From contig NZ_JACRAW010000164.1 in the NCBI RefSeq assembly GCF_016213215.1, forward strand, positions 1 through 64,000: DNA of 64,000 bases. The letters run 5' to 3'. The notes below the pieces were generated by a model, which had not been told where the DNA came from, made no database searches, and saw nothing but the letters and a program-made list of their open reading frames with translations. Each line of letters starts with the position of its first letter. The first letter of the stretch is position 1. Below are positions 1 through 9,458 of this stretch, piece after piece. A program made the translations under genes and the position numbers. This DNA comes from Bradyrhizobium sp. (GTDB lineage: Bacteria; Pseudomonadota; Alphaproteobacteria; Rhizobiales; Xanthobacteraceae).

Positions 1-1
1 C

Positions 2-643
<642 letters not shown>

Positions 644-650
644 TGCGCGT

Positions 651-668
651 GGCCGGGCTTGCCCGGCC
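651..668 (+). other. Hairpin in the atpA-atpG intergenic gap
   Basis: GGCCGGGC (651-658) and GCCCGGCC (661-668) form a perfect 8-bp inverted repeat 8 bases after the atpA stop. No T-run follows, so it is unlikely to be a strong terminator inside this operon. It could stabilise a processed mRNA end or modulate subunit stoichiometry. The remaining 117 bases to atpG show no ORF. Confidence 0.4.
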
Positions 669-785
669 GCTCACGCCTTCTCGCATGGCACAGACAAGAC
701 GTGAATGCCCGGCGCAGGGTCGGGCGTGACGAATGGATAGGCTAGCGGTCAGGCCAGGGGACCGGACCGTCGGGGTGAACGAAGA

Positions 786-1664
786 ATGGCGTCACTGAAA
801 GATATGCGGGTCCGCATCGCCTCCACCAAGGCGACGCAGAAGATCACCAAGGCCATGCAGATGGTGGCGGCCTCGAAATTGCGCCGCGCCCAGTCTGCCG
901 CCGAAGCGGCGCGGCCCTATGCGGACAAGATGGCCGCCGTGATCGACAACATCGCCAGTGCCGCTGCGGGTTCGCCCGGCGCTCCGGCGCTTCTCGCCGG
1001 CACCGGCAGTGACCAGGTACACCTGCTGCTGGTCTGCACAGGCGAGCGCGGTCTCTCCGGCGCGTTCAACTCCGCGATCGTGCGCCTTGCGCGTGATCGC
1101 GCGCTGTCCCTGATGAACCAGGGCAAGGAAGTGAAATTCTTCTGCGTCGGCCGCAAGGGCTACGAACAGCTGCGCCGCCTTTTCGACGACCAGATCGTGG
1201 AACACATGGATCTGCGCGCGGTGCGCCAGCTGGGCTTCACCAATGCCGAAGACATCGCCAAGAAGGTGCTGGCACGGTTCGACGCCGGCGAGTTCGATGT
1301 CTGCACGCTGTTCTTCTCGCGCTTCAGGTCGGTGATCGCGCAGATCCCGACCGCGCAGCAGATCATCCCGCTGGTCGTCGAAGAGCCCGCCACCGGCGCC
1401 GCCGCGGCGACGTCTTACGAGTACGAGCCGGAGGAGGACGAAATCCTCACCCGCCTCTTGCCGCGTAATCTCGCGGTCCAGATCTTCCGCGCTCTGCTGG
1501 AGAATAACGCTTCGTTCTACGGCGCGCAGATGACGGCGATGGACAACGCCACCCGCAACGCCGGCGAGATGATCCGCAAGCAGACGCTGATCTACAACCG
1601 CACGCGCCAGGCGATGATCACGAAGGAGCTGATCGAGATCATCTCGGGCGCCGAGGCCGTCTGA
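786..1664 (+). CDS. atpG: ATP synthase F1 subunit gamma
   Basis: The gamma subunit forms the central rotor shaft of F1 that couples proton flow to catalysis in the beta subunits. The 292-residue product has the diagnostic N-terminus MASLKDMRVRIASTKATQKI and a C-terminal helix containing MTAMDNATRNAGEMI, which together make the coiled-coil shaft. The length is normal for alphaproteobacteria (about 290). The ATG at 786 is fixed by the conserved N-terminus, although only a weak purine stretch precedes it. It sits 142 bp after atpA and 88 bp before atpD in the same operon. Confidence 0.98.
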   Translation: MASLKDMRVRIASTKATQKITKAMQMVAASKLRRAQSAAEAARPYADKMAAVIDNIASAAAGSPGAPALLAGTGSDQVHLLLVCTGERGLSGAFNSAIVRLARDRALSLMNQGKEVKFFCVGRKGYEQLRRLFDDQIVEHMDLRAVRQLGFTNAEDIAKKVLARFDAGEFDVCTLFFSRFRSVIAQIPTAQQIIPLVVEEPATGAAAATSYEYEPEEDEILTRLLPRNLAVQIFRALLENNASFYGAQMTAMDNATRNAGEMIRKQTLIYNRTRQAMITKELIEIISGAEAV

Positions 1665-1752
1665 GGAACGCGGAAGGCACAGGTCACAGGTTATGCAATA
1701 TCCCGGTCAAGCAGACCGTGGTCGAGAATTCGGATCGAAGGAGACAGAGTAA

Positions 1753-3183
1753 ATGGCTACAGCAGCCAACCAGATCGGTCGCATCACCCAGGTCATCGGC
1801 GCGGTCGTCGACGTCCAGTTCGAAGGCCCTCTGCCGGCCATTCTCAATTCGCTGGAGACCAAGAACGGCGGCAACCGCCTCGTGCTCGAGGTCGCACAGC
1901 ATCTCGGTGAATCCACCGTGCGCACGATCGCCATGGACACCACCGAAGGCCTGGTCCGTGGCCAGGAGGTGGCGGATACCGGCGAGCCGATCGCGGTGCC
2001 AGTCGGTGAGGGCATGCTGGGCCGCATCATCAACGTCGTCGGCGACCCCGTCGATGAAGCCGGCCCGGTCAAGGCAGAGGCCAGGCGCCCGATCCACCAG
2101 CCCGCGCCGGAATACACCGAGCAGTCCACCGAGGCGGAAATCCTCGTCACCGGCATCAAGGTCGTGGACCTGCTCGCGCCCTACGCCAAGGGCGGCAAGA
2201 TCGGTCTGTTCGGCGGCGCCGGTGTCGGAAAGACCGTGCTGATCCAGGAGCTGATCAACAACGTCGCCAAGGCGCACGGCGGTTACTCGGTGTTCGCCGG
2301 CGTCGGCGAGCGCACCCGCGAAGGCAACGACCTCTATCACGAGTTCATCGAGTCGGGCGTCAACAAGAAGGGCGGCGGCCAAGGCTCGAAATGCGCGCTG
2401 GTCTACGGCCAGATGAACGAGCCGCCGGGCGCGCGTGCCCGCGTCGGCCTCTCCGGCCTCACCGTTGCCGAGTACTTCCGGGACCAGGGCCAGGACGTGC
2501 TGTTCTTCGTCGACAACATCTTCCGCTTCACCCAGGCCGGCTCGGAAGTGTCGGCGCTGCTCGGTCGTATTCCTTCGGCCGTCGGCTATCAGCCGACGCT
2601 CGCCACCGACATGGGCGCGCTGCAGGAGCGCATCACCACCACCACCAAGGGCTCGATCACCTCGGTGCAGGCGATCTACGTGCCGGCCGACGACTTGACC
2701 GACCCGGCGCCGGCGACCTCGTTCGCCCACCTGGACGCCACCACCGTGCTGTCGCGCTCGATTGCGGAAAAGGGCATCTATCCGGCGGTCGACCCGCTCG
2801 ACTCGACCTCGCGCATGTTGTCGCCGCTCGTTGTCGGTGAGGAGCACTACAACACCGCGCGTCTGGTCCAGCAAGTTCTGCAGCGCTACAAGGCCCTGCA
2901 GGACATCATCGCCATTCTGGGCATGGACGAGCTGTCGGAAGAGGACAAGCTGACGGTGGCGCGCGCCCGCAAGATCGAGCGATTCCTGTCGCAACCCTTC
3001 CACGTCGCCGAGGTCTTCACCGGTTCGCCCGGCAAGTTCGTCGAGCTCGCCGACACCATCAAGGGCTTCCGTGGTCTGTGCGAGGGCAAGTACGATCACC
3101 TGCCGGAAGCGGCCTTCTACATGGTAGGCACCATCGAAGAGGCGGTCGAGAAGGGCAAGAAGCTCGCTGCTGAAGCGGCGTAA
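1753..3183 (+). CDS. atpD: ATP synthase F1 subunit beta
   Basis: This is the catalytic subunit of F1 ATP synthase (EC 7.1.2.2). The 476-residue protein shows the P-loop GGAGVGKTV at about residues 154-162, the Walker B segment VLFFVDNIFRFTQAGSE and the ALLGRIPSAVGYQPTL stretch typical of the beta subunit. The start is supported by an AAGGAGAC ribosome binding site ending 9 bases before the ATG. The length is normal. It lies between atpG and atpC. Expression is presumably with the rest of the operon from a promoter upstream of the window. Confidence 0.99.
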   Translation: MATAANQIGRITQVIGAVVDVQFEGPLPAILNSLETKNGGNRLVLEVAQHLGESTVRTIAMDTTEGLVRGQEVADTGEPIAVPVGEGMLGRIINVVGDPVDEAGPVKAEARRPIHQPAPEYTEQSTEAEILVTGIKVVDLLAPYAKGGKIGLFGGAGVGKTVLIQELINNVAKAHGGYSVFAGVGERTREGNDLYHEFIESGVNKKGGGQGSKCALVYGQMNEPPGARARVGLSGLTVAEYFRDQGQDVLFFVDNIFRFTQAGSEVSALLGRIPSAVGYQPTLATDMGALQERITTTTKGSITSVQAIYVPADDLTDPAPATSFAHLDATTVLSRSIAEKGIYPAVDPLDSTSRMLSPLVVGEEHYNTARLVQQVLQRYKALQDIIAILGMDELSEEDKLTVARARKIERFLSQPFHVAEVFTGSPGKFVELADTIKGFRGLCEGKYDHLPEAAFYMVGTIEEAVEKGKKLAAEAA

Positions 3184-3210
3184 GCTGGCGGCGCAAAGAA
3201 CGGAAAGACC

Positions 3211-3618
3211 ATGGCCACCTTCCACTTCGATCTCGTCTCGCCGGAAAAGCTCGCTTACTCCGGCGAAGTCGATCAGGTCGATATCCCCGGGCTTGAGGGC
3301 GATTTCGGCGTGCTGGCGGGGCATGCGCCGGTCATTGCGGCACTTCGGCCCGGCATCCTCACGGTCAGGACCGCCGGCAAGCATGAGAGAATCATCGTGC
3401 TGGGCGGTCTTGCCGAGGTCTCCGACAAGGGCCTGACCGTGCTCACCGATGTCGCGCACTCGCTGGACGATCTTGATCGGGCGCAGTTCGCCGAGACGAT
3501 CGCCGAGATGGAAGCCAAGCTTTCCGAGAAGGAAGGCTCCGAGTTCGACCACGCGATCGAGAGGCTCGATCACTACAAGAGCATCCAGACCCAGCTCAGC
3601 GCTACGGCGATGCACTAA
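3211..3618 (+). CDS. atpC: ATP synthase F1 subunit epsilon
   Basis: The epsilon subunit binds the gamma shaft and can inhibit ATP hydrolysis. The 135-residue product starts MATFHFDLVSPEKLAYSGEV and contains the beta-sandwich signature GLEGDFGVLAGHAPVIAALRPG, followed by a helical C-terminal segment (residues about 88-130), which is the usual two-domain layout. It starts 27 bp after the atpD stop and is the last gene of the operon. Downstream lies a weak hairpin and then the convergent Nudix genes. Confidence 0.97.
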   Translation: MATFHFDLVSPEKLAYSGEVDQVDIPGLEGDFGVLAGHAPVIAALRPGILTVRTAGKHERIIVLGGLAEVSDKGLTVLTDVAHSLDDLDRAQFAETIAEMEAKLSEKEGSEFDHAIERLDHYKSIQTQLSATAMH

Positions 3619-3650
3619 CCCGCCACTGCTGGACCAAACTGCAATGAATT

Positions 3651-3679
3651 CAGCGCTCGTCACTCCGTGGCGGGCGCTG
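3651..3679 (+). terminator. Candidate terminator of the atp operon
   Basis: CAGCGC (3651-3656) and GCGCTG (3674-3679) flank a 17-base interior 32 bases after the atpC stop, followed by AAACGTTATGGCACC and then TGTTTTGG. The stem is short and the T-run poor, so the call rests largely on position: end of an operon, before convergent genes. Confidence 0.3.
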
Positions 3680-3758
3680 AAACGTTATGGCACCTGTTTT
3701 GGCGAAGCGGCATTCTGCCGCGGTAGGGTCCAATAAAGATCGCGACGATGGTGCACGC

Positions 3759-4256
3759 TTATCGTCCGAAGTGCGCAAAGCTCCGCGCCACGGTCCGGTA
3801 TACCTCGCAGCGGAAGGGCACCACGAGGTCGGCGACGCGGTCGAGGCGTTCCCAGCGCCAATCATCGAATTCCGCCGGCTGACCATTGCGCGGGGTCAAA
3901 GGATCGATCTCGTCATCGCGCCCGGTAAAGCGCAGTGCGAACCATTTCTGACGCTGGCCGCGGAATTTCGCCAGTCGGTGCGGCGGGCCATGGTAGGGCG
4001 GGAATTCATAGCTGAGCCAATCGGTCTCGCCGAGATAGGCGGCCGTTCGCACGCCGGTCTCCTCCCACAGCTCGCGCATCGCCGCTTCGCGCAGGTTTTC
4101 GCCTTCATCGACCCCGCCTTGGGGCATCTGCCATTCAAGACCGGGAAGGATGATTTCGGGACCGTCGTCCCTGAAGCGACGTCCGATCAGCACGTCGCCT
4201 GCCGAATTGAACAGCGCGATGCCGACATTGGGGCGATAGGGCCGTGCCTCGGGCAT
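3759..4256 (-). CDS. rppH: RNA pyrophosphohydrolase-type Nudix hydrolase (first of two tandem copies)
   Basis: RppH removes pyrophosphate from the 5' triphosphate end of mRNA and so triggers RNase E-dependent decay; related enzymes cleave diadenosine polyphosphates. The 165-residue protein begins with the RppH-type YRPNVGIALFN and carries an intact Nudix box, GGVDEGENLREAAMRELWEE plus TGV, at about residues 45-67, including the catalytic RELxEE glutamates. WQMPQGG before the box is typical of the RppH subgroup. The gene starts 6 bp after the stop of an adjacent paralogue on the same strand, so the two are probably cotranscribed. Which copy is the main RppH cannot be decided here. Confidence 0.88.
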   Translation of the reverse strand: MPEARPYRPNVGIALFNSAGDVLIGRRFRDDGPEIILPGLEWQMPQGGVDEGENLREAAMRELWEETGVRTAAYLGETDWLSYEFPPYHGPPHRLAKFRGQRQKWFALRFTGRDDEIDPLTPRNGQPAEFDDWRWERLDRVADLVVPFRCEVYRTVARSFAHFGR

Positions 4257-4262
4257 CTGACG

Positions 4263-4769
4263 CTAGACGCCGGCGAGCGAGGCGAATTCCTTGACCACGC
4301 GTTCGTAGACCGGCCGCTTGAACGGAATGATGAGATTGGGGAGGTTCTTCATCGGCTCCCAGCGCCAGGTCACGAACTCCGCCTTGTGGTTGCCGCCACC
4401 CGGATGAGCGACATCGATCTCGCTGTCCTTGCCCGTGAAGCGCATCGCGTACCACTTCTGGCGCTGACCGCGATAGCGGCCCTTCCAGGCTCGTCCGGCG
4501 ACGGTGCGCGGAATATCGTAGGTCAGCCAGTCTCCGATCTCGCCGAGCTTCGTGACCGAGCGAACACTGGTCTCTTCATAAAGCTCGCGCTTTGCGGCTT
4601 CCCAAGTATCCTCGCCCGGATCGACACCACCCTGAGGCATCTGCCACACGTGGGTGTCGTCGACATGCTCGACGCCGCCGGCGCGGCGTCCAATGAAGAC
4701 CATGCCCTCCTTGTTGATCAACATCATGCCAACGCAAGTCCGGTAGGGCAGGTCTTCGTAGCGCGCCAT
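4263..4769 (-). CDS. rppH: RNA pyrophosphohydrolase-type Nudix hydrolase (second tandem copy)
   Basis: This 168-residue protein is a clear paralogue of the product at 3759-4256: it shares the N-terminal YRTCVGMMLIN pattern, WQMPQGGVDPGE and the REL.EET core. Its Nudix box reads GGVDPGEDTWEAAKRELYEE followed by TSV, so all metal-binding glutamates remain but the usual Gly near the end of the box is Ser. Predicted role is 5'-end mRNA decapping or hydrolysis of dinucleoside polyphosphates. It is transcribed before its neighbour with a 6-bp gap. The polysaccharide deacetylase gene lies 70 bp upstream on the same strand. Confidence 0.87.
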   Translation of the reverse strand: MARYEDLPYRTCVGMMLINKEGMVFIGRRAGGVEHVDDTHVWQMPQGGVDPGEDTWEAAKRELYEETSVRSVTKLGEIGDWLTYDIPRTVAGRAWKGRYRGQRQKWYAMRFTGKDSEIDVAHPGGGNHKAEFVTWRWEPMKNLPNLIIPFKRPVYERVVKEFASLAGV

Positions 4770-4839
4770 TCGGCAAAACCTCTTGCGTCTTCTCAGGCCG
4801 GCGGGCCCTCGCAGGCCGCTTCCGTACCAGTCCGTTGAT

Positions 4840-6036
4840 CTAGCCGGATTTTGATTTCAGCATCGCGGTTGTCAATGGGACCAGCATGGTGCCCCGGCTT
4901 TCCAGGGACTTGGTCCAGGCGGCGATCCGATCGATCGAGATCGGCAGGGCCGAGGCGGTGCCGATGGCGACCCCGCGCTCTTTTGCGATTGATTCCAGCC
5001 TGGCCAGCGCGCGGTCGATCTCGGCGGCGGTTGGCACGGCATCGATGTTGATATCGCCCTTGCCGAACGGCATCGCCTGGGCGACCGCAAGTTGCGGCGC
5101 GACGCTGCGGGGCGTGGCGCCATCGTCGAAGAAGCCGAGCCCGCGCTTGGCCGCCTCACGAACGATCGGCTGCATCGCCGCATCGGTGGCAATGAAGCGC
5201 GCCCCCATGAAATTCGTGATCCCGGCATAACCCTGCAGCCGACTCAGATGCCAGTACAGCCGGTCCACGTTCTGGTCGCCGGAAAGCGTGGTGAGCAGGG
5301 TCTGCGGGCCGGGATCGTTGTCCGGGAAATCGTAGGGCTCCATCGGGATCTGCAGGAAGATCTCGTGGCGTTGCGCCCGCGCCCGCTCGGCCAATTTGCC
5401 GGGATCGGAGCCGTAGGGGGTGAATGCCAGGGTCACGGCCGGCGGCAGCTTCATGATCGCATCGGTCGTCTTCGCGGCGCCGACACCGAGCCCGCCGATG
5501 AGAATGGCGACCACGGGCATTCGCGCGGCCTTGGCGCGGTCGGCCTCGGCGGCGTAGACGTTGAACGGTTTGAGGCCGTCTGCCGTCACCGGGATCATGC
5601 CGTAGCGCGACTTCTCGAGCAGTCGCTGGTCGAGCCCCGACATCACGGAGCGAGCGCCGGAGACGTCCTTGTCGCCCCCGCCGATGACCACGCTTTGGCG
5701 CGCGCCGCTGGAGCCGTCGATGATGGTGATGGTCTTCTGCTCGCCGGCCGCGGCCTCTTTGGGGGCCTCCTGCTTGCGAACGTCCTTGGCCTGGGGCTCG
5801 TCGGGAGCGGACGGCTTCTGCTCGGTCACCGTGTCCAGGCGCACCGTGATCCTTGCAATCGGCTCGCCGCCAAGCGGATTGTCGTTAAAGATCGCAAACC
5901 CGGCGAAGGTGGCGAGGAACAGGCCGAGCAGCAACGCAAGCACCTGCATCCCGCTAAACGGCGAGCGCAGAAGTCGCCTGCGGCGTAATCTGCCCTGTCC
6001 GAGCGGGGCGCTCAGATCGTCTGCCGTGTCTGACAT
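4840..6036 (-). CDS. Divergent polysaccharide deacetylase family protein (YibQ type)
   Basis: The 398-residue protein has one N-terminal membrane segment (about residues 29-50, rich in L/A/F) after a short basic cytoplasmic tail. A proline/lysine-rich linker follows (about 60-110), and then a periplasmic domain with the family signature VAILIGGLGVGAAKTTDAI, later ITNFMGARF and FFDDGAT. These motifs mark the divergent polysaccharide deacetylase family (DUF610/YibQ), which in many Gram-negatives lies next to EnvC-type and CtpA-type genes, exactly as here. The expected role is in peptidoglycan or glycan processing in the envelope, but the substrate is not established. It lies downstream of ctpA with a terminator hairpin between them. 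Confidence 0.9.
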   Translation of the reverse strand: MSDTADDLSAPLGQGRLRRRRLLRSPFSGMQVLALLLGLFLATFAGFAIFNDNPLGGEPIARITVRLDTVTEQKPSAPDEPQAKDVRKQEAPKEAAAGEQKTITIIDGSSGARQSVVIGGGDKDVSGARSVMSGLDQRLLEKSRYGMIPVTADGLKPFNVYAAEADRAKAARMPVVAILIGGLGVGAAKTTDAIMKLPPAVTLAFTPYGSDPGKLAERARAQRHEIFLQIPMEPYDFPDNDPGPQTLLTTLSGDQNVDRLYWHLSRLQGYAGITNFMGARFIATDAAMQPIVREAAKRGLGFFDDGATPRSVAPQLAVAQAMPFGKGDINIDAVPTAAEIDRALARLESIAKERGVAIGTASALPISIDRIAAWTKSLESRGTMLVPLTTAMLKSKSG

Positions 6037-6125
6037 GCGCAGTCCCGAATCAACCCAACGGACGATACCACGGGCGGGTCGCGCCGGGGCAGGCCGGGAT
6101 TGGCGGGCTCGGAGCGGCGGCCGAC

Positions 6126-6152
6126 GAAAAAGGGCGGCCCGGTGGCCGCCCT
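6126..6152 (-). terminator. Rho-independent terminator after ctpA
   Basis: AGGGCGGCC (6131-6139) and GGCCGCCCT (6144-6152) form a perfect 9-bp stem with a 4-base loop. On the minus strand the stem is followed by TTTTCGTC. It lies 28 bases after the ctpA stop and before the deacetylase gene, so it probably limits read-through between them. Confidence 0.8.
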
Positions 6153-6179
6153 TTCGGGAAATCTTCCTGCCGCAACGGC

Positions 6180-7538
6180 CTAGTTTGCCGCCTTGGCGGG
6201 CTTGTCGCTGCCGGCTTTGTCGCTGCCCGGGGTCGGGGAAACCGAGGCGCTGTTCTTGATGCCGTGGAGCAGGTCGCCGGCCATCTTCAGCGCCTTGTCG
6301 TCCTTCGGATCCGGCGGGACGTAGGACTGCGAACCCGTTTTCTCGTCGCCGTCGGATTTCAGATGGCCGCGCAGCGAAGCCTCGCCCTTGGTGTCGGTAC
6401 GCGACTTCAGCTCATCCGGCACGTCCTGCAGCACTTCGATGTCCGGCACGATGCCCTTGGCCTGGATCGATTTGCCCGACGGCGTGTAGTAGCGCGCAGT
6501 GGTGAGCCGCAGCGCGCCGTTGCCGCTGCCGAGCGGGATGATCGTCTGCACCGAACCCTTGCCGAACGAGCGGGTCCCGACCAGCGTGGCGCGCTTGTGA
6601 TCCTGCAGCGCGCCGGCGACGATTTCGGAAGCCGACGCGGAGCCGCCGTTGATCAGGACGATGATCGGCTTGCCCTTGGTCAGGTCGCCCCCATGGGCCG
6701 AGCGTCGCTGGGTCTCCTCGGCGTTGCGGCCGCGGGTGGACACGATCTCGCCGCGCTCCAGGAAGGCGTCGGATACGGTGACCGCCTCTTCGAGCAGTCC
6801 GCCGGGGTTGTTGCGCAGGTCGATGATGTAGCCCTTGAGCTTGTCGCCGATCTGGTTCGTCAGATTGGTGATCTCCCTCTTCAGGCCTTCGGTGGTCTGC
6901 TCGTTGAAGGTGGTGACGCGGATATAGGCTATGTCGTCCGTTTCGACGCGGGCGCGGACCGAGCGCACGCGGATATTGTCGCGCACCAGCGTCACCTCGA
7001 TCGGATTGTCCGCGCCCTTGCGGATGATCTTCAGCTTGATCTTGGTGTTGACGGGACCGCGCATCTTCTCAACGGCCTGGTTCAGGGTAAGTCCCTGCAC
7101 CGCCTCGTCGTCGAGATTGGTGATGATGTCGTTGGCCATGATGCCGGCGCGCGAAGCGGGCGTGTCGTCGATCGGCGAGACCACCTTGATCAGGCCGTCC
7201 TCCATCGTGACTTCGATGCCAAGCCCGCCGAATTCACCGCGGGTCTGCACCTGCATGTCGCGGAAGCTCTTCGCGTCCATGTAGCTCGAATGTGGATCAA
7301 GGCCGGTGAGCATACCGCTGATCGCTGACTCGATGAGCTTGGTGTCTTCGGGTTTCTCGACATAGTCGCTGCGCACACGCTCGAACACGTCGCCGAACAG
7401 GTTGAGCTGGCGATACGTGTCCGCGGTCGCGGCGCGGGCGCTCGATCCCATCAGCACCGCACGGGGCTGGGTCACGAACAGCGTCAATGCCGCACCAGTG
7501 GCCGCGCTGAGAAGAATTACTGAAGTCTTGCGCATCAT
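6180..7538 (-). CDS. ctpA: Carboxy-terminal processing protease, S41 family
   Basis: This 452-residue periplasmic serine protease is of the CtpA/Prc type, which degrades or trims envelope proteins, including peptidoglycan hydrolases in several bacteria. It has an N-terminal signal or anchor segment (about residues 7-25), a PDZ domain around residues 90-165 (FGGLGIEVTMEDGLIKVVSP), and the S41 catalytic core with Ser in GGSASASEI and the Lys general base in RSFGKGSVQT. A Pro/Lys-rich tail ends the protein. The start MMRKTS overlaps the stop of the upstream EnvC-like gene by 4 bases (ATGA), so the two are translationally coupled. This gene pair is conserved in alphaproteobacteria. Confidence 0.96.
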   Translation of the reverse strand: MMRKTSVILLSAATGAALTLFVTQPRAVLMGSSARAATADTYRQLNLFGDVFERVRSDYVEKPEDTKLIESAISGMLTGLDPHSSYMDAKSFRDMQVQTRGEFGGLGIEVTMEDGLIKVVSPIDDTPASRAGIMANDIITNLDDEAVQGLTLNQAVEKMRGPVNTKIKLKIIRKGADNPIEVTLVRDNIRVRSVRARVETDDIAYIRVTTFNEQTTEGLKREITNLTNQIGDKLKGYIIDLRNNPGGLLEEAVTVSDAFLERGEIVSTRGRNAEETQRRSAHGGDLTKGKPIIVLINGGSASASEIVAGALQDHKRATLVGTRSFGKGSVQTIIPLGSGNGALRLTTARYYTPSGKSIQAKGIVPDIEVLQDVPDELKSRTDTKGEASLRGHLKSDGDEKTGSQSYVPPDPKDDKALKMAGDLLHGIKNSASVSPTPGSDKAGSDKPAKAAN

Positions 7539-8899
7539 CCGCGAACCTTCTCGCCTTCACTTGCCGCCCACCATGGGCCTGGATCGATTGGAGTGCCGTC
7601 CTTACGGAACTCGACGTAGAGCACGGGTTGACTCGCATTGGTTGCGAGAATGGAAGCTACCTGGGATGTCGACCCCATGGTGGCGACCGGCTCTCCCGTA
7701 AGCACAAACTGTCCGATGTTGACCGAAATACGCTCCATCCCGGCGATCAAGACATGATACCCGCCCCCCGCATTGAGGATCAAGAGTTGTCCGTAGCTGC
7801 GGAAGGGGCCGGCATAAACCACCCAGCCATCACACGGCGTTGTGACCTGGGCGCTGGGCCTCGTCGCCAAGGAAATGCCCTTTTGTACGCCGCCCACCCC
7901 GTCAGAACCGCCAAAGTCCCGGATTTTGGTACCGTTAACGGGCAGGGGCAGTAGCCCCCTGGCGGAGGCGAAGGCAATAGCCGGGCTGACCCTCGAGCGA
8001 TCCTTGAAGGCGGCAAGATTGGGCTTGCCGTTAACTGTGTTCGGGGCGCCTTGCTGGCTGGCGGTTGCGGCGGCCTTGGCGGCACTCTTGAGGTCCTGTT
8101 CCATCTTGGCAATCAGGCTCTGCAAATCGCCGACCTGCTTGGACAGCGCAATGGCGCGGGCGCTTTCGGCCTCCAGATCCTTCTCGACGGCAGCCTGCTG
8201 GCGCTGGCGTTCGGCGACCAGGGCCGCAAGTCTTGTCTGGTCACCCCTGATCTTGTCACGGTCGGCAGCGAGCTGATCGCGCTCGCCGGCGATATGCTTG
8301 CGCAGGTTCACCAGTTCGCCGAGGTCGGTGGCGAGACTTTCGGCCCGCGCCCGCAGTTCGGGCACGACCGCGCCAAGCAGCATCGCCGTTCGCAGCGACT
8401 GGAGCGCATCCTCGGGGCGCACCAGCAGGGCAGGCGGGCTCCGCCGTCCGGCGCGCTGCAGGGCCGCCAGCACTTCGACGATCTCCGAGCGGCGCGAATT
8501 GAGCGAGTCGCGCATCCGCTGCTCGCGTCCGTCGAGCGTGCGGAGTCGCGCTTCCGTGTCGCTGACCTTGCTTTCGATGCCGCGCACCTGAGCCGCGACG
8601 TCGATCAATTGCTGGTTGAGCTTGCTGCGGTCCTGGCCGAGAGCGGCAATGTCCGCCTTGAGCTTGGTCTGCGATTCGGCGGCGCTCTTCTGTTGGGCGC
8701 GGGTGGCTTCGAGTTCCTGCTCGCGTTGCTTAAGCGCCTCTGGCGAGACGGCCACGGCCTGCGGTGCGGGCAATGGCGTCTGCGCCGCGACGAGGTCGGC
8801 GCCAGCAAATCCGGCCAGCAGCACGAATGAAAGCGGGACCGCAGACAGACGGGGGCCGGGCCTGTCGGGGCTTGAGGAAAGGATCCGCGCCGGTTGCAT
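7535..8899 (-). CDS. EnvC-like murein hydrolase activator (coiled coil plus degenerate M23/LytM domain)
   Basis: Using the ATG at 8899 the product is 454 residues, with a signal peptide ending near GADLVAAQ. A long coiled coil of K/Q/E/R-rich heptads follows (about residues 50-290), and then a C-terminal LytM domain (about 330-450). The metal-binding His residues of active M23 peptidases are not present: the usual HxGxD position reads QKGIS and the final HxH is replaced by IAGME. This fits EnvC-type proteins, which activate cell-division amidases rather than cut peptidoglycan. The frame is open to 9043, but that would overlap rlmH; starting at 8899 leaves a 28-bp gap and puts the signal peptide near the start. 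The stop overlaps the ctpA start. Confidence 0.9.
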   Translation of the reverse strand: MQPARILSSSPDRPGPRLSAVPLSFVLLAGFAGADLVAAQTPLPAPQAVAVSPEALKQREQELEATRAQQKSAAESQTKLKADIAALGQDRSKLNQQLIDVAAQVRGIESKVSDTEARLRTLDGREQRMRDSLNSRRSEIVEVLAALQRAGRRSPPALLVRPEDALQSLRTAMLLGAVVPELRARAESLATDLGELVNLRKHIAGERDQLAADRDKIRGDQTRLAALVAERQRQQAAVEKDLEAESARAIALSKQVGDLQSLIAKMEQDLKSAAKAAATASQQGAPNTVNGKPNLAAFKDRSRVSPAIAFASARGLLPLPVNGTKIRDFGGSDGVGGVQKGISLATRPSAQVTTPCDGWVVYAGPFRSYGQLLILNAGGGYHVLIAGMERISVNIGQFVLTGEPVATMGSTSQVASILATNASQPVLYVEFRKDGTPIDPGPWWAASEGEKVRG

Positions 8900-8927
8900 C
8901 TGTCGAAAGCGGTGCTCGTTTGCGCTG

Positions 8928-9410
8928 TCAGGCGCGGTGATAGGGATGCCCCGCCAGGATGGTCGCGGCACGGTAAAGCTGTTCCAGAAGCATGACGCGA
9001 ACCATCTGGTGCGGCCAGGTCGCGGAGCCGAATGCGATTGCAAGCTGTGCCCTAGCGCGCAATTCGGGCGAAAGTCCGTCCGCCCCGCCGATCAGAAAAA
9101 TTGTGCTCCCCACCGACTCGTCGCGCCAGGTCGCGAGCTTCCGGGCAAATACGGAACTGTCGAGGCTCTTGCCGCGCTCATCCAGTGCAACCACGACGGA
9201 TCTGTCGGGTATTGCGGCCGAAATTGTCGCCGCCTCTTCGGCCATCCGCGCGGCAGGATCGCGCGCGCGGCTTTCGGAGATTTCGGAAATTGTGAGCTCG
9301 CGAAAGCCGAGTTTGCGGCCGATATCGTCAAACCGCCCGCGATAGCGTTCGGCAAGCTCCCGCTCCGGACCCTGCTTCAGACGGCCGACCGCAATGACGA
9401 CGATGCGCAT
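8928..9410 (-). CDS. rlmH: 23S rRNA (pseudouridine(1915)-N(3))-methyltransferase
   Basis: RlmH methylates pseudouridine 1915 in helix 69 of 23S rRNA using SAM. The 160-residue product has the expected small size and the SPOUT-fold knot sequences LIGGADGLSPELR and FGSATWPHQMVRVMLLEQLY, with the typical C-terminus GHPYHRA. It follows rsfS by 48 bp on the same strand; the rsfS-rlmH pair is a very common bacterial arrangement. No anomaly is seen. Confidence 0.97.
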   Translation of the reverse strand: MRIVVIAVGRLKQGPERELAERYRGRFDDIGRKLGFRELTISEISESRARDPAARMAEEAATISAAIPDRSVVVALDERGKSLDSSVFARKLATWRDESVGSTIFLIGGADGLSPELRARAQLAIAFGSATWPHQMVRVMLLEQLYRAATILAGHPYHRA

Positions 9411-9458
9411 CCGCGCAACGTACCATGCGCGCCCGCCGATTCGGAATCGGCCGCGCCT

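Noticed and set aside
1684..3663. A 659-codon open frame on the minus strand across atpD and atpC
   Set aside because: It lies opposite atpD and atpC, whose sequences are unmistakable. The translation is rich in Arg, Asp, Leu and Gly runs typical of the antisense of high-GC genes.
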